Below, in pieces: positions 23,517-35,808 of a stretch of 64,000 nucleotides of DNA. Each line of letters starts with the position of its first letter. Position 1 is the first letter of the stretch. A model generated the notes under the pieces. That model did no database searches and was not told where the DNA came from. It saw nothing but the letters and a program-made list of their open reading frames with translations. The position numbers and the translations under genes were made by a program. The stretch covers positions 744,001 through 808,000 of the forward strand of contig NW_026611615.1 of the NCBI RefSeq assembly GCF_028009165.1. Direction: 5' to 3'. Origin of the DNA: Akanthomyces muscarius. Taxonomy: Eukaryota > Ascomycota > Sordariomycetes > Hypocreales > Cordycipitaceae.

Positions 23517-23551
23517 AATTGAGAATGCAATTGAGAATCCAATTGAGAATG
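23517..23551. repeat. 12-bp tandem repeat (AATTGAGAATGC-like, three copies)
   Basis: Three head-to-tail copies of AATTGAGAAT followed by GC, CC or GT lie about 30-70 bp upstream of the oxidase ATG at 23484, in its 5' UTR or promoter. Confidence 0.7.
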
Positions 23552-24571
23552 TAAAAAGTAGTCAATGAGCATTCAGCCACGTGCGAACAGCCGAAAGAAG
23601 ATGCTGTGGAGTTGTGAAAAGTCGAAGAAGCAGCTCAAATAAGGGCTTTGAGACATTCCTCAGTAGTTTTTAGTACGCATCTCGGGACACGGCGAGCTTA
23701 CGACCCGAGTTGGAAATGAATAACGCCGAAGGATGCCATCATGATCATCAATCGTGTCAGAACCAGTAATCTGATCTACACGGCAAGCATTTTGCCGAGA
23801 TGTAAGATCAACGCTGCATTTCGTCGCGGTTCTGTAACTTTCCTCGTCTAAATCCATTGCATGCTTGGTGTGGTGTCCATACGAACTTCTCGCAACCCCT
23901 ACTAGTCAGCGCTTCTTCAATGCTTGCCTGGCGGAAACCACTTGTCACATAATTAGGGGGATTCAGGTTTTGGATGCATGATGACCGCGTTAGTGTTGAG
24001 GCAGGGTCCGTTCGGACATCGGCAGTCGCTCAGTCCTCTCGTCTCATTACCGCTAGTGAGGATGCTGCCGATTTGCGACCCCCGATATTCTGGTGATAAT
24101 CGCACCCCGCGCCTTTCGCTATTTACACACTTCTGAGGAATAGCGCGAGGCTATCGTAGTGTCTGACTTGATGAATGATTGTACCCACCAAGATGCGTCG
24201 TGGGGTAGCCCGAAAGCCTTGCCATGGAAAAAATGCGACGACTACTGACATCACGCCATAGCTGCAGCCGCTTGAGTATGAGGGACGGCACTCTGAACAT
24301 GTGGCGCTGCTATGCTCCCTAGTTCTCGGGTGCACGCGAACCCTTAACAAGGCTTCAAGGGATGCCATGAGCGAACCGTGGGGCTGGCTGCAAATGAGTC
24401 GGCACCAAACTTAAGCTCATCCATGGCGTGCGAGACGAAGCTTAGGAGTGATGCAGAATAACAACTTGTTTAAGCAGTCTCTCTGAGCTGACGGATTATC
24501 CTATTGCATTGCAGAGCTTAGGTATACTGCGTTTAGATGAAGTGCCTCATAACTAGCAAACCTGTAACACT
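23552..24571. other. Intergenic between amine oxidase and MFS carrier
   Basis: About 1 kb holding the oxidase promoter and the 3' flank of the MFS gene, both minus strand. Short open frames (23660-23857, 24123-24368) look like chance frames. Nothing else is seen. Confidence 0.45.
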
Positions 24572-26012
24572 TCATATCTTCACGCGAAGAACTGGCCCCG
24601 TCTTAGAGAGACGCGAAGCAGTAAAAAAGGCTGCCGCAACAAAAATCATCAAGCCCCCCCATATCTGAGCATTTGTATATTTACCACCGGAGCGATCAAT
24701 AATGGCACCCGCCGTCTTCGTCCACAAAAAGTCCCTGATTAGTCGGGAACCCATTAAATGGAGCTGTTTGGTGGAAGAACTTACAGGTGGCCCAGCTAGT
24801 GTAGCAAATGCCACGATGGTATGGACAGTTCCTGACCGGCTACCCATCTTTGTTGCATCCTGAGTGAGGCTTGCGAGAGCGCCAAGAAACATGCCCTGGC
24901 ATAATCCATTGGCGAGGCCAAAAAATACTGTGAAAATATACATCCCCACCCGATCGTGAACGGCGATCCAAGTCAGCATGAGGCTGGCAAAAACCACCGT
25001 CACGACAATGTACGTGTTCATGGCGCCAACATGCTGATTGGCAACGAAGCCAATCAGCGGGCGAGCAGGAACGCTCATGCCATTAGAAATGAGGAGAAGC
25101 TGAATCGAATCCTCTGTGGAAAAACCAAGAATATTTCGAGCAAAGCTGTTGATCTTCAGTGCGCACCGTATGTTAGCAAAGTCGTACCAAAAAAGAGGGA
25201 CGGATCAAACATACGTAGAAAGAAGCAAAGAAAAGGGCCCAATAAAGCATAAATGCTCCAATCGCGAAGAAGAGGTACGGTTTCTCGGTAAAAGCAGACC
25301 ATTCAACAAGAGGGCCAGATCTGCGAGGTTTCAGGCGAGGTCGAAGCAACAACAGGGCTGTTCCAGTGGCAACCAGCGCGACGAAAGCAGAAACGCGAAC
25401 CGCCCACGGAAAACCAACTTTGGGAATCAAGTACTGAATGATGGCGGGGAATACGACACCACCAATACCAGTCCCCGTGGCCGCACAAGTAACGGCCATT
25501 GTGCGCCGCTTGTCGAAGTAGGAAGTTGCCACAGCCAGAGGCGGCATGAACATCGTACCAAGGCCAAAGCCGACACACAAGCCCTGGGACAAAAGAAAGT
25601 GCCAGTACTGGCTGCCAAGACTCGTCATGAAGGTTCCCAGCACCACGAGGAACGCTCCAGCGGCAACAGTGGAGTGGATGTAGCCAGCGTCTGCAAGCCG
25701 ACCAGACACAGTGCACATGCCGTAGGTGAGGAGGAACTGGATGGAGCCAATCCACGAGACTTGCGATTGCGAGATCTTCAGAGTGTCCTTGTAGTAAAGC
25801 TGGTATACGCCAAATGCCGAGGGAGAGCCCCATGAGACCATACTAATCAACAGCATCGCGAGCACCTGTAGCCAGGCAGTCAAGCCGCCGTCAGGTGGGA
25901 CGAAAACATGGTCATCGCTAGACGTGTCTTTTTCTTCTGAGCTGGCGTCGGGCAGCAGGGTCGGGACATGCTCCTCCTGGCTATTGCCTTTTTCTTGCCT
26001 TTTTTCGTCCAT
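24572..26012 (-). CDS. MFS transporter, monocarboxylate-porter (MCT) type
   Basis: Exons 26012-25215, 25153-24785 and 24715-24572 give 436 residues. The second acceptor (24716) is chosen because it restores GPPTAGAIIDRSGGKY, a strongly conserved segment; the intron also reads through in frame, so retention is possible. A charged cytosolic N-tail of about 45 residues is followed by PPDGGLTAWLQV, the hallmark opening of fungal MCT-like carriers. About 12 hydrophobic segments follow, with loop motifs such as GRLADAGY and SYFDKRRTMA. Relatives carry monocarboxylates, riboflavin or secondary metabolites across the plasma membrane. It lies just upstream of the amine oxidase on the same strand and about 0.95 kb from the divergent carboxylesterase. 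The substrate is not deducible. Confidence 0.9.
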
Positions 26013-26960
26013 GCTGTTGCGGTGTTTGTGGCAACTTGGGCGCGCTGCAGCAAGTGGTAATTGATGTGGTGGCGGACAACAATTTTGCTAGGGATTGCGG
26101 CCTTGATCAAGCTAGCTCTGGAGACTGGCAAGGTAAGTGAGTGAAGGGTTGGGAAAAGATCTGGCCGCCTAAGATTTTTCGAGGTTCTCATCAAACGCGT
26201 TATTGTACTCGCGTCCTGGACCCTGCTTTGAAATCAAACGAACGAAAACGGCTAAGTCGGCAGGGTGTACATTAACCTACCGGGCCTGAAGCTTGCTTTC
26301 AGCAGAGCCTGACGTACGGACAAGTTAGGGGTTGCCTTCCCGTTGTAGATCGCTTTGCGCGGGTCCCACCCCCCCGATTCAACGGATCCGAGCGTCGGAG
26401 CGAATATTGTGTGTAGACGAGGCTCTTCGCGGCGCAGAAATATCGCATACTGGTACAATGAAGGCCTGGTAATCCTTTCCCAATCAAACTTGCTGAACTC
26501 ATCGGACGCATGTCAGATTCCTGCTTGCTTCTTCCCTGGATTGGTGTAAGACTAGCGCGGCCCTCGCACCCGACTGCCAGCTGCGACTTCCAGTGGCTGA
26601 ACTAGTTACAGTAAACCAAGGCTGGCAGTGATCTTCAATTGACGGCTCCTTGTACGCCCGCTCGCTGCATGCCTTGTTACGGTTGTCCACTGGGCTTTGC
26701 AGGCTGCATAATCTCGTCAGGGCGGGTCTGAGCATATCTACTTCTTACTGGTATTCTGTATTGTTTTTTTTTTCGGCTAGTTTAAACGCTTGCAATGCCG
26801 AGTGACGTCGAAGGATGCATCCTGCCTTGCAGCGTCTACTGTCGTCTTTTCGCATAGAAACAAGCTGGTCTCGCACGTCGCCCGTCGTAATTGCTCGTCT
26901 CTTGTCTTTTTGCAACTATCCAATCTCTAACATTATTTGCCTTTTCTTTTATTTGAAAAC
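26013..26960. other. Divergent promoter region, MFS carrier / carboxylesterase
   Basis: 948 bp between two outward-facing genes. A T10 run lies near 26762-26772 and CT-rich sequence precedes the esterase ATG. The small frames here are not convincing genes. Confidence 0.5.
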
Positions 26961-28981
26961 ATGTTGGCACACCTACCAGTTATTCTATTAAGCTGTCTGG
27001 GCGCAGCTCGGGCAAGCCATCACCACTATAAATTTCACGAGTATGACGAAGACATACTCGCGCAGCATCCTATGGCGTATGCAGATGCCGACACACCTCT
27101 GCTACATACGCGAAATGGTACCTACACTGGTATCTACTCACCCAACTACGACCAAGACTTTTTTCTGGGCGTGCCCTACGCTCAGCCGCCCGTTGAAAAC
27201 CTTCGGTGGAGACTGCCACAGAGCATCAACACCTCATTTACTGGCACGAGAGAGGCAGCCAAGTATCCGCCAAATTGTATCGGTCTTGGTGGTGACAGCT
27301 GGGGGTACCCACTCTCAGAAGACTGCTTGTACCTGAACATTATTCGGCCCCATGTATCTCAGGCCGATCAAGCAGGGACTCAAGACGAGCCTCTGCCCAT
27401 TGCTGTGTGGATCCACGGAGGTGGCTTTTACATGGGCGGTAGCGGCGACCTTCGCTTCAACATGTCCATGATTGTTGACAACGCTCAAAAAGCCGGTACA
27501 CCTTTTATTGCCATTAGTCTGAACTACCGTCTGAACGGCTTTGGGTTCTTGTACTCCAATGAGATCCGTGGCGAAGGCGCCACGAATCTAGGTCTTCGAG
27601 ACCAGCGTTTGGCATTGCACTGGGTAAGGCTTAGTTCACGCGCAGCTCACTAGCACTGCCGTATTAACGGTCGCATACAGATCCAGGAAAATGCTCGTCA
27701 ATTTGGTGGCGACCCGCGCAAAGTCACCATTTGGGGCCAAAGTTGCGGTGGTAATAGCGTCGGCTTCCACATGCTGGCGTACGGCGGTCGCGACGATGGC
27801 CTCTTCTCTGCTGGCATCATGCAAAGCGGAAACCCCGAGCCTTGGCGAGCTCTCAATGGCACTGAATTTTATCAACCTCTGTACCACAATGTTACAGAAC
27901 ACGTGCATCCATCGCCGGAGTACGCCGCAGCCAACGACATGACATCCGAGGAGACTTGCGCCAACGCTGCAGATAGTCTTGCATGCTTGCGTACTGGGAA
28001 GCTTGAAGAGCTCAATGCTGTCTTCAACGGATCTCGCGATATAAGTCAAAAGTGGTTTCCGATTGTGGACGGTGACTTTCTGCGCGAGTATCCATCGCGA
28101 CAGCTGAGCTCAGGTAGCTTTGTCAGGATACCAATTATTACAGGCGCCACCACAAACGAGGGCCACTGGTTTGTCCCACCACTTGAGGACAAGCCTGAAG
28201 ACTTTCTGACCTACCTCAAACGTACTACATTCTCTGTAGTCCTAAGCTTCCTTCGAACCTAGCTAACTGTCGCATACAGACCCGCAAGTCTTCACCGGCC
28301 GCCCTTACCAACTCGGACTGCCCGCCAAGCTTGCAGATCGGCTTTTCGAGACCTACTGGCCAAGCATTTGTCCTGACGCGCCAGATGGCAACTGCACGAA
28401 CTATGAAAGCCCTCGAATTGATGGCATGAGTCCTACCTGTAAGTTCACTTAGACTGACTAAGACTGTCGCCGCGTACAATTTAATAACTTTCATTCTCAC
28501 TGCAGATCTTCGCGCATCTACCTTTGCTGGTGATGCAGTCTTCATCGCCCCTCGCAGGTCTATGTGTGAAGCAGCTGCGCGATTTGGTATGCCGGCGTAT
28601 TGCTACCGCTTTGATGCCATCCCCCATGGACAGCAGGCCCCAACTCATTTTCATGAGGTATCATTTGTCTTTGACAACACCAAGGGCTTAGGATACCACC
28701 TACCAATTCACCCGCTGCCATTCACCGGAAAACCAGACAGTTACCTCCAGCTCGCAAAACTTATAAGTCGCTCTTGGGTCAGCTTTATCGTGGACCACGA
28801 CCCTAACTCATGGCGTCGACAGGGCCAGTGGGATGGACTAGAGCCAGAATGGCCTGTCTATGGCAAGGAAAACCCCCACAACTTCGTTTTCAAGCCCGGC
28901 CAGAGTCACTTAGAGCCTGACACGTTCCGGAAGGAGCAGATAAGGCTCATCAACGACAACGCCCATATTTTCCAGCGTTAA
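26961..28981 (+). CDS. Secreted type-B carboxylesterase/lipase
   Basis: Exons 26961-27623, 27681-28221, 28280-28438 and 28506-28981 give 612 residues. Residues 1-18 are a signal peptide (MLAHLPVILLSCLGAARA). The type-B features are present in order: PYAQPPVENLRW, EDCLYLNI (the first disulphide region), the oxyanion loop WIHGGGFYMGG and FGGDPRKVTIWGQSCGGNS with nucleophile Ser near residue 242. An acidic residue is available in GATTNEGHW and a late His in VDHDPNSW. The nucleophile elbow is GQSCG instead of the common GESAG, a known variant. It is predicted to hydrolyse esters outside the cell. The third intron donor is set by frame: it must be the phase-1 GTACTA at 28222. Confidence 0.9.
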
Positions 28982-30232
28982 GGTCCATGGCGGGATTTTA
29001 TTCTTCGTAAGTTTTTATGTAGTATGTTATACAAAGCCCTGTCTCCAGATTAGAAAAAGACGAGGTGACGATGATCAAACCGCCTGCTCGTTGAAGCTGA
29101 ATTTGTTCTGTTGTCTAATACCTGCTACCACAAATGGATGCCGCTCCCTTCGCGTGACTCCCCGTAAACCCTTTTTTACAACTCTTGTCAATCAATGAGG
29201 CCAAACTGTAGCAGAAGAACATACATGAAAGTGCGTCTTGCGCGCTCGCCAAGCTCACCAAATGTTACACATAAGCAATAAGCACAATCCCTGATTGAAT
29301 GTCAATGGCTGTTCACACCCATTTGTGGCCTCACGCATCTGCTGTGATCTGCAATCATTCGTATGATTTCGCGTCCCGCTACGTATTTCGGCTTCTGTTT
29401 CGAAGGATTCGATGATGACGCATGTTTGCCATCCGCTGATCATAGAAATCACAAACTCTCAAAGTACCGGCATAATCCTTCGTTTATGCACGGGAATCCT
29501 ACCGGGACTCGCTTGCCGCATCAGCTAGGCAAGCCTAGATGGCGATACCAACCATGACATAATCGGCTTATGCTTCTTAGAGTGGCTAAATTGCCAAAGT
29601 ATTTCAGGTAACTGCGCGCGAGGCCGGCTGGTCTAGTCTGACAAGGGGGTGGGATCTTGACTAGTCCAAGCTGAGTTTTGGATCGACACATTTCAGAGCT
29701 CAGATGCCAGAATAGCCCCCAATTCAGCTTGACAAAGTGCCCCGCTACTGAACCCTAGCCAGCGCAACTCGGAAGAGATCTCTTAGCCTTACACCCTGGT
29801 GTGGAAAACGCTTGGCGACGATCACGCTACCTCACGGAAGTGAGTCGGCCTCATCCTATGCAACTATTCAGTCAGAAAAAAAAGTTGAGCAGAGTTCTCG
29901 GCTGGTGGATGCTTGCTCTGATGCGATCCCCGGATATATCGGCCACGACTAATCCGACATAACTCTGCAGACGTCTTGCTGTCTCTCTGGAGCAGCTGAC
30001 TGCGCGAGCCTCAAAGGGCTTTGCGCATTGCTTACTGCCATGCAGCGCATGAAGGCTCTTATGTTCGACTGATAGAACTATATAAAGGGGTAATCCTCCA
30101 CAGAAACAGATTCTATTTACAACACCATTCACAGGCTAAAGCAACACACATCTACAGGAACCATCACCTGATATCTAAGATACATTGTTTTCTCTTTATA
30201 CCATTACATCTGGCAACTATAATTTTTACAAC
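28982..30232. other. Intergenic between carboxylesterase and dioxygenase
   Basis: About 1.25 kb containing the 3' flank of the esterase and the dioxygenase promoter. Frames of 60-90 codons here show no family resemblance. Confidence 0.45.
30079..30087 (+). promoter_or_regulatory. TATA box of the dioxygenase gene
   Basis: TATATAAAG lies about 150 bp before the dioxygenase ATG, with a CA-rich leader downstream. It is the clearest TATA element in the window. Confidence 0.55.
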
Positions 30233-31393
30233 ATGCCTTCTCTCAAGTCGCCCCCCGTCATTGACTTTTCGGACTTTCTTTCTGGCGACGCCAAGCGTAT
30301 GCAACATGTCGCGGATCAAATCCACGAGGCCTGTACCACACAGGGATTCTTCCAAATCGTCAATCATGGTATTACTCTGCAGCTTCAGAGAGACATCATG
30401 AAGGCATCCAAAGAGTTCTTTGCTCTCGACAAGGGTGAGAAGATGAAACTGGACAAATCCAAGGTAGGCTCTAGGAGCTCCCAGTGTTCCTCCTCACCAC
30501 AATAGTCTAACTCGGTAATATAGAACAAGTACAACCGTGGCTACGAGGTTATGCATGGCCAAATGATCGAAGCCAATACGCGACCTGATCTGAAGGAAGG
30601 CTATTACGTTTCCCGTGATCTGCCTTTGGACCACCCGCAAGTGAAGGCTGAAAAGTTCGCTCATGGCCCGAACGTCTGGCCCGAATCTCTCGGGGAGCCC
30701 TTTCGCAAAATCTGCATGGACTATTTGGATCAAATTACCAAGCTTACAGAGGAAGTACTTCGCGCCACATCTATGAGTCTTGGGTACGATGCGAGCTACT
30801 TTGATGAGTTCTGCAAGGATCCTATGTGCTTCTACAAGATGCTTCACTACCCCCCTCAGCCGCCTGATGCGCACGCGCTGCAACGAGGTTAGTTCAGCTA
30901 AGGAGTTCAGCTAAGGAGTCATATGTAGTACCGGCAAGTGGCAAAAATAACTGCTCTTGGCTAACAAATTATAGGAATCGGTGCACACCGAGACTTTGGT
31001 GTTATTACGCTACTCCTCCAAGGCGACGTAGCGGGCCTTGAGGTCTGGGACGATGAGGCCAAAGACTGGTATCCCTGTCCCCCCGTTGAGGGCGCTTACG
31101 TTGTGAACATGGGCAACCTATTCGAGCAGTGGACAAATGATGTCTACATCTCCAACGTCCATCGTGTCATCAACCGTTCGGGAACTGAGCGATACAGTAT
31201 TCCGTTCAACTATAACGGCAACCCAGACTTCATCATCAAATGCTTGGACAAATGCCGTGCCAAATCTGACGACGAGAAATATGCCCCTGTGAGTGTCGAG
31301 GACTATGTCGTACAAAAGTACAAGGATGTCTACTCCCGCGCTGGCGTCTACAACCAAGACACATTTGCACCTGTCAAGACAGCCGTGGTCTAA
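30233..31393 (+). CDS. 2-oxoglutarate/Fe(II)-dependent dioxygenase (isopenicillin-N-synthase-like)
   Basis: Exons 30233-30463, 30524-30887 and 30975-31393 give 337 residues, the normal length. The N-terminal DIOX_N domain has PPVIDFSDFLSGD and QGFFQIVNHGI. The catalytic double-stranded beta-helix has the iron ligands in GAHRDFGVITLL (His and Asp of HxD) and in NVHRVINRSG (distal His). RYSIPF carries the Arg-x-Ser pair that binds 2-oxoglutarate. All catalytic residues are intact. Family members oxidise small molecules in the cytosol (flavonoid-, gibberellin- or antibiotic-type chemistry); the substrate here is unknown. It has its own TATA box and is followed by the S28 peptidase on the same strand. 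Confidence 0.92.
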
Positions 31394-32263
31394 AACGACA
31401 ATGGGATAGCTGGCCGAAGGGCTCATTATTTAAATAATTATGATGCAAAGCAAATAATACAATCTGCATACAGATAATTCCTCTCCATATCATCGTTGGC
31501 TGGTATCCTAGTAAAACAGGTTCAGAAATTGACCATCGACGTGAAAGCATGTAAGCCCAGTATACGTATCAGCTTTAAACTGCCAACGCTCCGCCTTCAG
31601 TCGAGGGGTAGTCTCATCGACGATTTGAGATCTCAATATGCAATGCCACTTTCTCAATGTAGTTGAAGAATGTCGCAGCACACACGATACACTTCCACAG
31701 CAAAGCTCTTTGTTTTGCGAGACTAGCCGCACCCTAGAGGCAGATGCCCCGCATCGGCCCCTGCAAACCTGTAACTCGGCCTTGGTGTGCTTGGCTGCCA
31801 CGCACCCACCAACTAGTAAACGTGTAATTCCAAAGGTTCTGCGGATACCGCTCGTGCTGCTAGTTATACGACTAAGAGGTCCTACTTCTAAAAGTCCAGG
31901 AGACGGAGTATTATAGCCTGCGAAACCGTTTGTTCTTTGCCGAAGTCGACGACCAATTTTTTTTTTTGCAATCGAGCTCCAAAGAGACTTGTCGATCGCA
32001 ATACTTCTTACGTACAAATCTTGATCATGTCTCCGTTATCTGTGTGGATGGTAGTAACGGATGGTAACAATGGGAAGCTAGTGACCTTCCTGAAGAGGCA
32101 GGCCGGGAAGTTTACCACTTAAGTGGCAAATTTGCCATCGCATGATTACAACTGTGGGAAAACTACTAAAGAATGAGCATCTCTTTTGCCATTTTGTGTT
32201 ACTACTCCGTAGCCCATTTCTGATAACTCGATTGTGGCGTGAGAGGCACTCACTTTGGCCATC
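31394..32263. other. Intergenic between dioxygenase and S28 peptidase
   Basis: About 870 bp with the dioxygenase 3' end and the peptidase promoter. Open frames at 31508-32017 (minus) and 31638-31916 (plus) overlap each other and carry no recognisable motif. A T9 run lies at about 31958-31967. Confidence 0.45.
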
Positions 32264-33910
32264 ATGTGGAGTCTTCGCCTTTGTCATGCAGCCGCCATCT
32301 TCCTCACTGCCCAGTCGGCAACAGCAATCAGGCCAAACGGCCTTCCAACAAGCAACTTCGACACCGCCAGAGTCCCGCACACAGGTGCTGCCTTAAAGAG
32401 CTCCAATATACAGGAGTGCAACTTCTCTGTGCCTGTGGACCACTTTCATAACGACACGCAGTATGAGCCGCACTCAGACGACTTGTTTCCTCTTCGCTAC
32501 TTTCTGGAAACCTCTCATTATGAGCCTGGTGGTCCTGTCATAGTCATTGCGGCGGGAGAGGCAGCTGCTGAGTACCGGAAACCCACTCTGAACAATGGCA
32601 TCGGGCCCTTCCTTGCTAGGGCTACTGGTGGCATTGTGCTTGTTTTGGAGCATCGCTACTATGGCACTAGTTTCCCGGTTCCTGACTTGTCCCGCGAGAA
32701 CTATCGCTTTCTCACAACGGAACAGGCTACGGCCGATGCTGCCTATTTTGCACAGAATGTGCAATTCCCTGGAATGGAGCACCTCAATCTTACATCTGCT
32801 GACACGCCGTGGATTATTTACGGTGGCTCCTACGCAGGAGCATATGCGGCCATCACTCGCAAGTTGTATCCAGAGGCCTACTGGGGCGCCATATCCTCCT
32901 CGGGCGTCACCAGGGCAGTCTATGACTACTGGGAGTACACTGAGGCAACCAGGCTTTTTGCCCCGGGCAACTGTGGTGCCATCATGTCCAACTTGACGTA
33001 TGTAGTCGATACGGCACTGTTCAGTGAGGATAGCTCAAGAGCCAGCACCGTCAAAAATCTCTTTGGCTACAACTCGTCTACCAGCGATTCCTCGTTTGGC
33101 TCGAACATTGCTCATCCGTTCTCTGCACTGCAAGGCGAAAGTTGGGTACATGGGGAGAGCGACAACTCTCTGAGCACCTACTGTGCCACAATCACCTCAC
33201 AGGAGCTTGCATACCCAGGCCTAGAAAATAGTCGCTCCACGGCGGAGCAGCTCGTGCAAGACGCAGGGTTTAATACAGACACCACGACCACACTTCTGAA
33301 CTACGTTGGTCTCCAGCAACGTAACTCTGATGAACAGTCTAAAAAAATAGAGCTACGCCAGCGAAATGCGCAGCTCGACGACGGCTATAGTTGGTTCTAT
33401 CAGACATGCACCCAGTAAGTTTGAGACTCCAGTCCTATTATAATCTTGCGAAGTGCCTCACCTGACAAGCATGAAAGATGGGGATTCTTTGTTTCCGGTG
33501 CCGGTGTACCTAAAGACATCCGAGGTATCCTCTCTCGAGCGGTAACAGTAGACGACCGCTCCGCCGGATGCCAACAGGCCTTTGGTATCTCTGACCCGCC
33601 AAACGTGGAGTCTATCAATCGTTTGGGCGGCGTCAACTTTTCTTCTCCACGCCTGGCTATTCTCGATGGCAAACAGGATCCCTGGCGTGGGGCAACACCG
33701 CACCGTCTTGGCGAAAATGCCGGTCGCAAGTCGACAACTGAACAACCGTTCATTCTCATTGACCCTGCAACTCACCACTGGGACGAATCGGATATCCCGG
33801 CCAGCGAGTATAAGTCTGGCTACCCTCCGAAGCAGATTGTGGACGTGCACAACGAGGAGGTCGCGTTTGTGAGGGCGTGGGTAGAGGAATTCCACAAGTC
33901 TAGAATGTAG
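32264..33910 (+). CDS. Secreted serine carboxypeptidase, family S28 (Pro-Xaa type)
   Basis: Exons 32264-33414 and 33478-33910 give 527 residues. The start is the ATG giving MWSLRLCHAAAIFLTAQSAT, a signal peptide. S28 marks follow: QECNFSVPVDHF at the mature N-terminus, GGPVIVIAAGE, LVLEHRYYGTSFP and the nucleophile elbow IIYGGSYAGAYAA with Ser near 189. The second exon has the catalytic Asp in LDGKQDPWRGATPH and the His in DPATHHWDE. Several NxS/T sites fit an extracellular glycoprotein. S28 enzymes (lysosomal Pro-X carboxypeptidase, DPP2, fungal AnPEP-like) cut after proline at acidic pH. All residues look intact. The 3' splice site (33477) is chosen by frame. Confidence 0.92.
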
Positions 33911-34245
33911 GGGTGCTACAAACGGCGACATGGACTTCTGTGAAATTGGATAAACGGCGCATCCGAGTCTTATTTGAATGCTCCCCAGTAAGATTGTAAA
34001 TAATTTCCAATCGACCACTGTTCTGAGCATATTCGTAACCCTCCACGTGCAGAATGGTATTGTATCGGAAGGCTAGTACCATAACTCGCAGAGCCTAGGG
34101 CAATAGCTAGTTACGGCAGGCAGAACATTGGCGCGGAATAAAGGCAGTCCGCTAGTATTCACACAAAGTTCACTGAGCTGGATAAATCGCGCCGTCTCTT
34201 TATGTTTCTACTGGCATAGTTGGGTCAGTACACCTCGCGCGCTAG
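33911..34245. other. 3' flank of S28 peptidase up to transposon E2
   Basis: 335 bp of normal composition ending at the TA (34246-34247) into which E2 inserted. No gene seen. Confidence 0.5.
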
Positions 34246-34247
34246 TA

Positions 34248-34297
34248 ACGTCGGCCACCCCTGAGCCGTCACCCCCCCTGACCGTCAGCCTTAACGC
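34248..34297 (+). repeat. E2 left terminal inverted repeat
   Basis: About 50 bp starting ACGTCGGCCACCCCTGAGCC; the inverted partner is at 35757-35806 with about four transition mismatches. Confidence 0.9.
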
Positions 34298-34339
34298 GAC
34301 ACAACTATGTCACTTTAATGCCTTATAACACAACCAAAT

Positions 34340-35740
34340 AAATATAAATTATTATTAAAAAATTAAGTCTTAATAGCCTTATTATTAGATAATTTAAATT
34401 CTTCTAAGTTAATTATACTAGGCTTATAGGTATTAAGTAGTTATATATTAAGCTAGTAATATATTATTTCTACGTTTATAACTTTAATAAATAAGTTATT
34501 TAAGTTTAAGAGAACCTAAGTACGCTTCTATATTATAGCCTATTTATTTTTCTCTTAAAGCCTAATAAAATTAGTCTTTAAAGTAGTAATAATACTATCT
34601 TATATATTAAATCTCTTCTATACCTTCCTTATAATAAGACGTGCTATTAGAGAGTCCTTCTTACTAGCTAAAAGGTTAGAAAATAACCTCTTTATATATT
34701 ACCTATTTAATAGTATATTTATATAATTAAGAAGCTACTCTAATTATGTTTTTAGTGTAATTAGGCGTAGTAAAGGCTTATAAACTAGTAATAGGCTTAT
34801 AAGTAGCTTTATAGTATTCTCTAGCTATAGCCCTAACACCTTTTAGCCTATAATTATATTTTTTAAAGTTATCCTAAGCTTTTAAGTCTTTATATAACAC
34901 TTAAGGAATATCTACTTTCTAATTAGTACTAAGTTAGAGGTATAAAGTTAGTAATTAACCTACTAGTAATAATAGGTTTAAACTAGGCTAAAAATAGCTA
35001 TATTAAGAGGTTAAAAGATATAAGAGCTATAGGTAGGTAAGAAAAGGATAAAAATATTATTAATATAATATTTATATAGAAATTTAGTTATATAATAACT
35101 TTTATAACTATTAATAACTAATAACTAGTAGAAAGGTTTCTTTATTACTATCTTTAAGATAAAGATTATTTTAAGCTAGTAGATAGTAATAGTATTATTT
35201 ATTTAGCCTTTATTAGAAGTATTAAAGTTCTACTTCTTAAAAGGCTTTAAATTATTAGGAAACTACTATTATTATATAGTCTTTCCCTAAAAGATAACTA
35301 ATAGGTTAAGCTTCTAGCTAGTAACTAAGATATACTTAAAGATTATACTTTAATAATATAGCTTAGATTATTTCTTAATAGCTATCTTCTTTATAGCTAA
35401 TCCTAATATAAAGCTATTATCTTTTTAGCTTATTATAAGGCCTATCTTATCTATATTATATTATTATACTAGTTAGATATCTTTAATAGTAGGAATAATA
35501 AGAAGGTAAAAGAATTTCTTAATAGTGTTAGTTAAGGCTCTATTAACGCGACTAGATAGCGTTATCTAAGGAATTCCCTATCACTTTATGCTTATAGAGA
35601 TACTAACACTACTATAAACGTCTTATAGGGTATTATTTAGGCTTTCCTAGGTATAATTACTTATAGTAATTAAATGACACTAAAATTAATAGAGAATAAA
35701 TATTATTATATAAGAAAACGCGGTTACTAAAAGGTAGTTA
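34340..35740 (-). pseudogene. E2 DDE_1 (pogo/Fot1) transposase remains
   Basis: The minus strand of E2 mirrors E1. Around 35080-35130 it encodes the degraded LLxLDGHGSHYT box, around 34985-35060 the ILFLPAYSSY...LQPLDVAVF box, and around 35150-35200 the IGLYWLK...PKTK segment. The frame is broken repeatedly by RIP stops. No intact catalytic triad remains. Confidence 0.72.
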
Positions 35741-35756
35741 TGGTGATAGAGTGGGT

Positions 35757-35806
35757 GCGTTGAGGCTGACGGTTAGGGGGGGTGACGGCTTAGGGGCGGC
35801 CGACGT
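35757..35806 (-). repeat. E2 right terminal inverted repeat
   Basis: About 50 bp ending GGGGCGGCCGACGT before TA at 35807-35808; inverted partner of 34248-34297. Confidence 0.9.
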
Positions 35807-35808
35807 TA

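Larger units (their letters stand above)
34248..35806 (-). mobile_element. E2: pogo-type DNA transposon related to E1, shortened
   Basis: 1,559 bp bounded by about 50-bp terminal inverted repeats (34248-34297, 35757-35806), with a few transition differences. Both start ACGTCGGCC and are flanked by TA (34246-34247, 35807-35808). The AT-rich interior matches the right part of E1 in inverted orientation. Its minus strand therefore carries the same DDE_1 transposase relic. At 1.56 kb against about 2.29 kb for emptied E1 it is probably an internal-deletion derivative. Confidence 0.88.
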
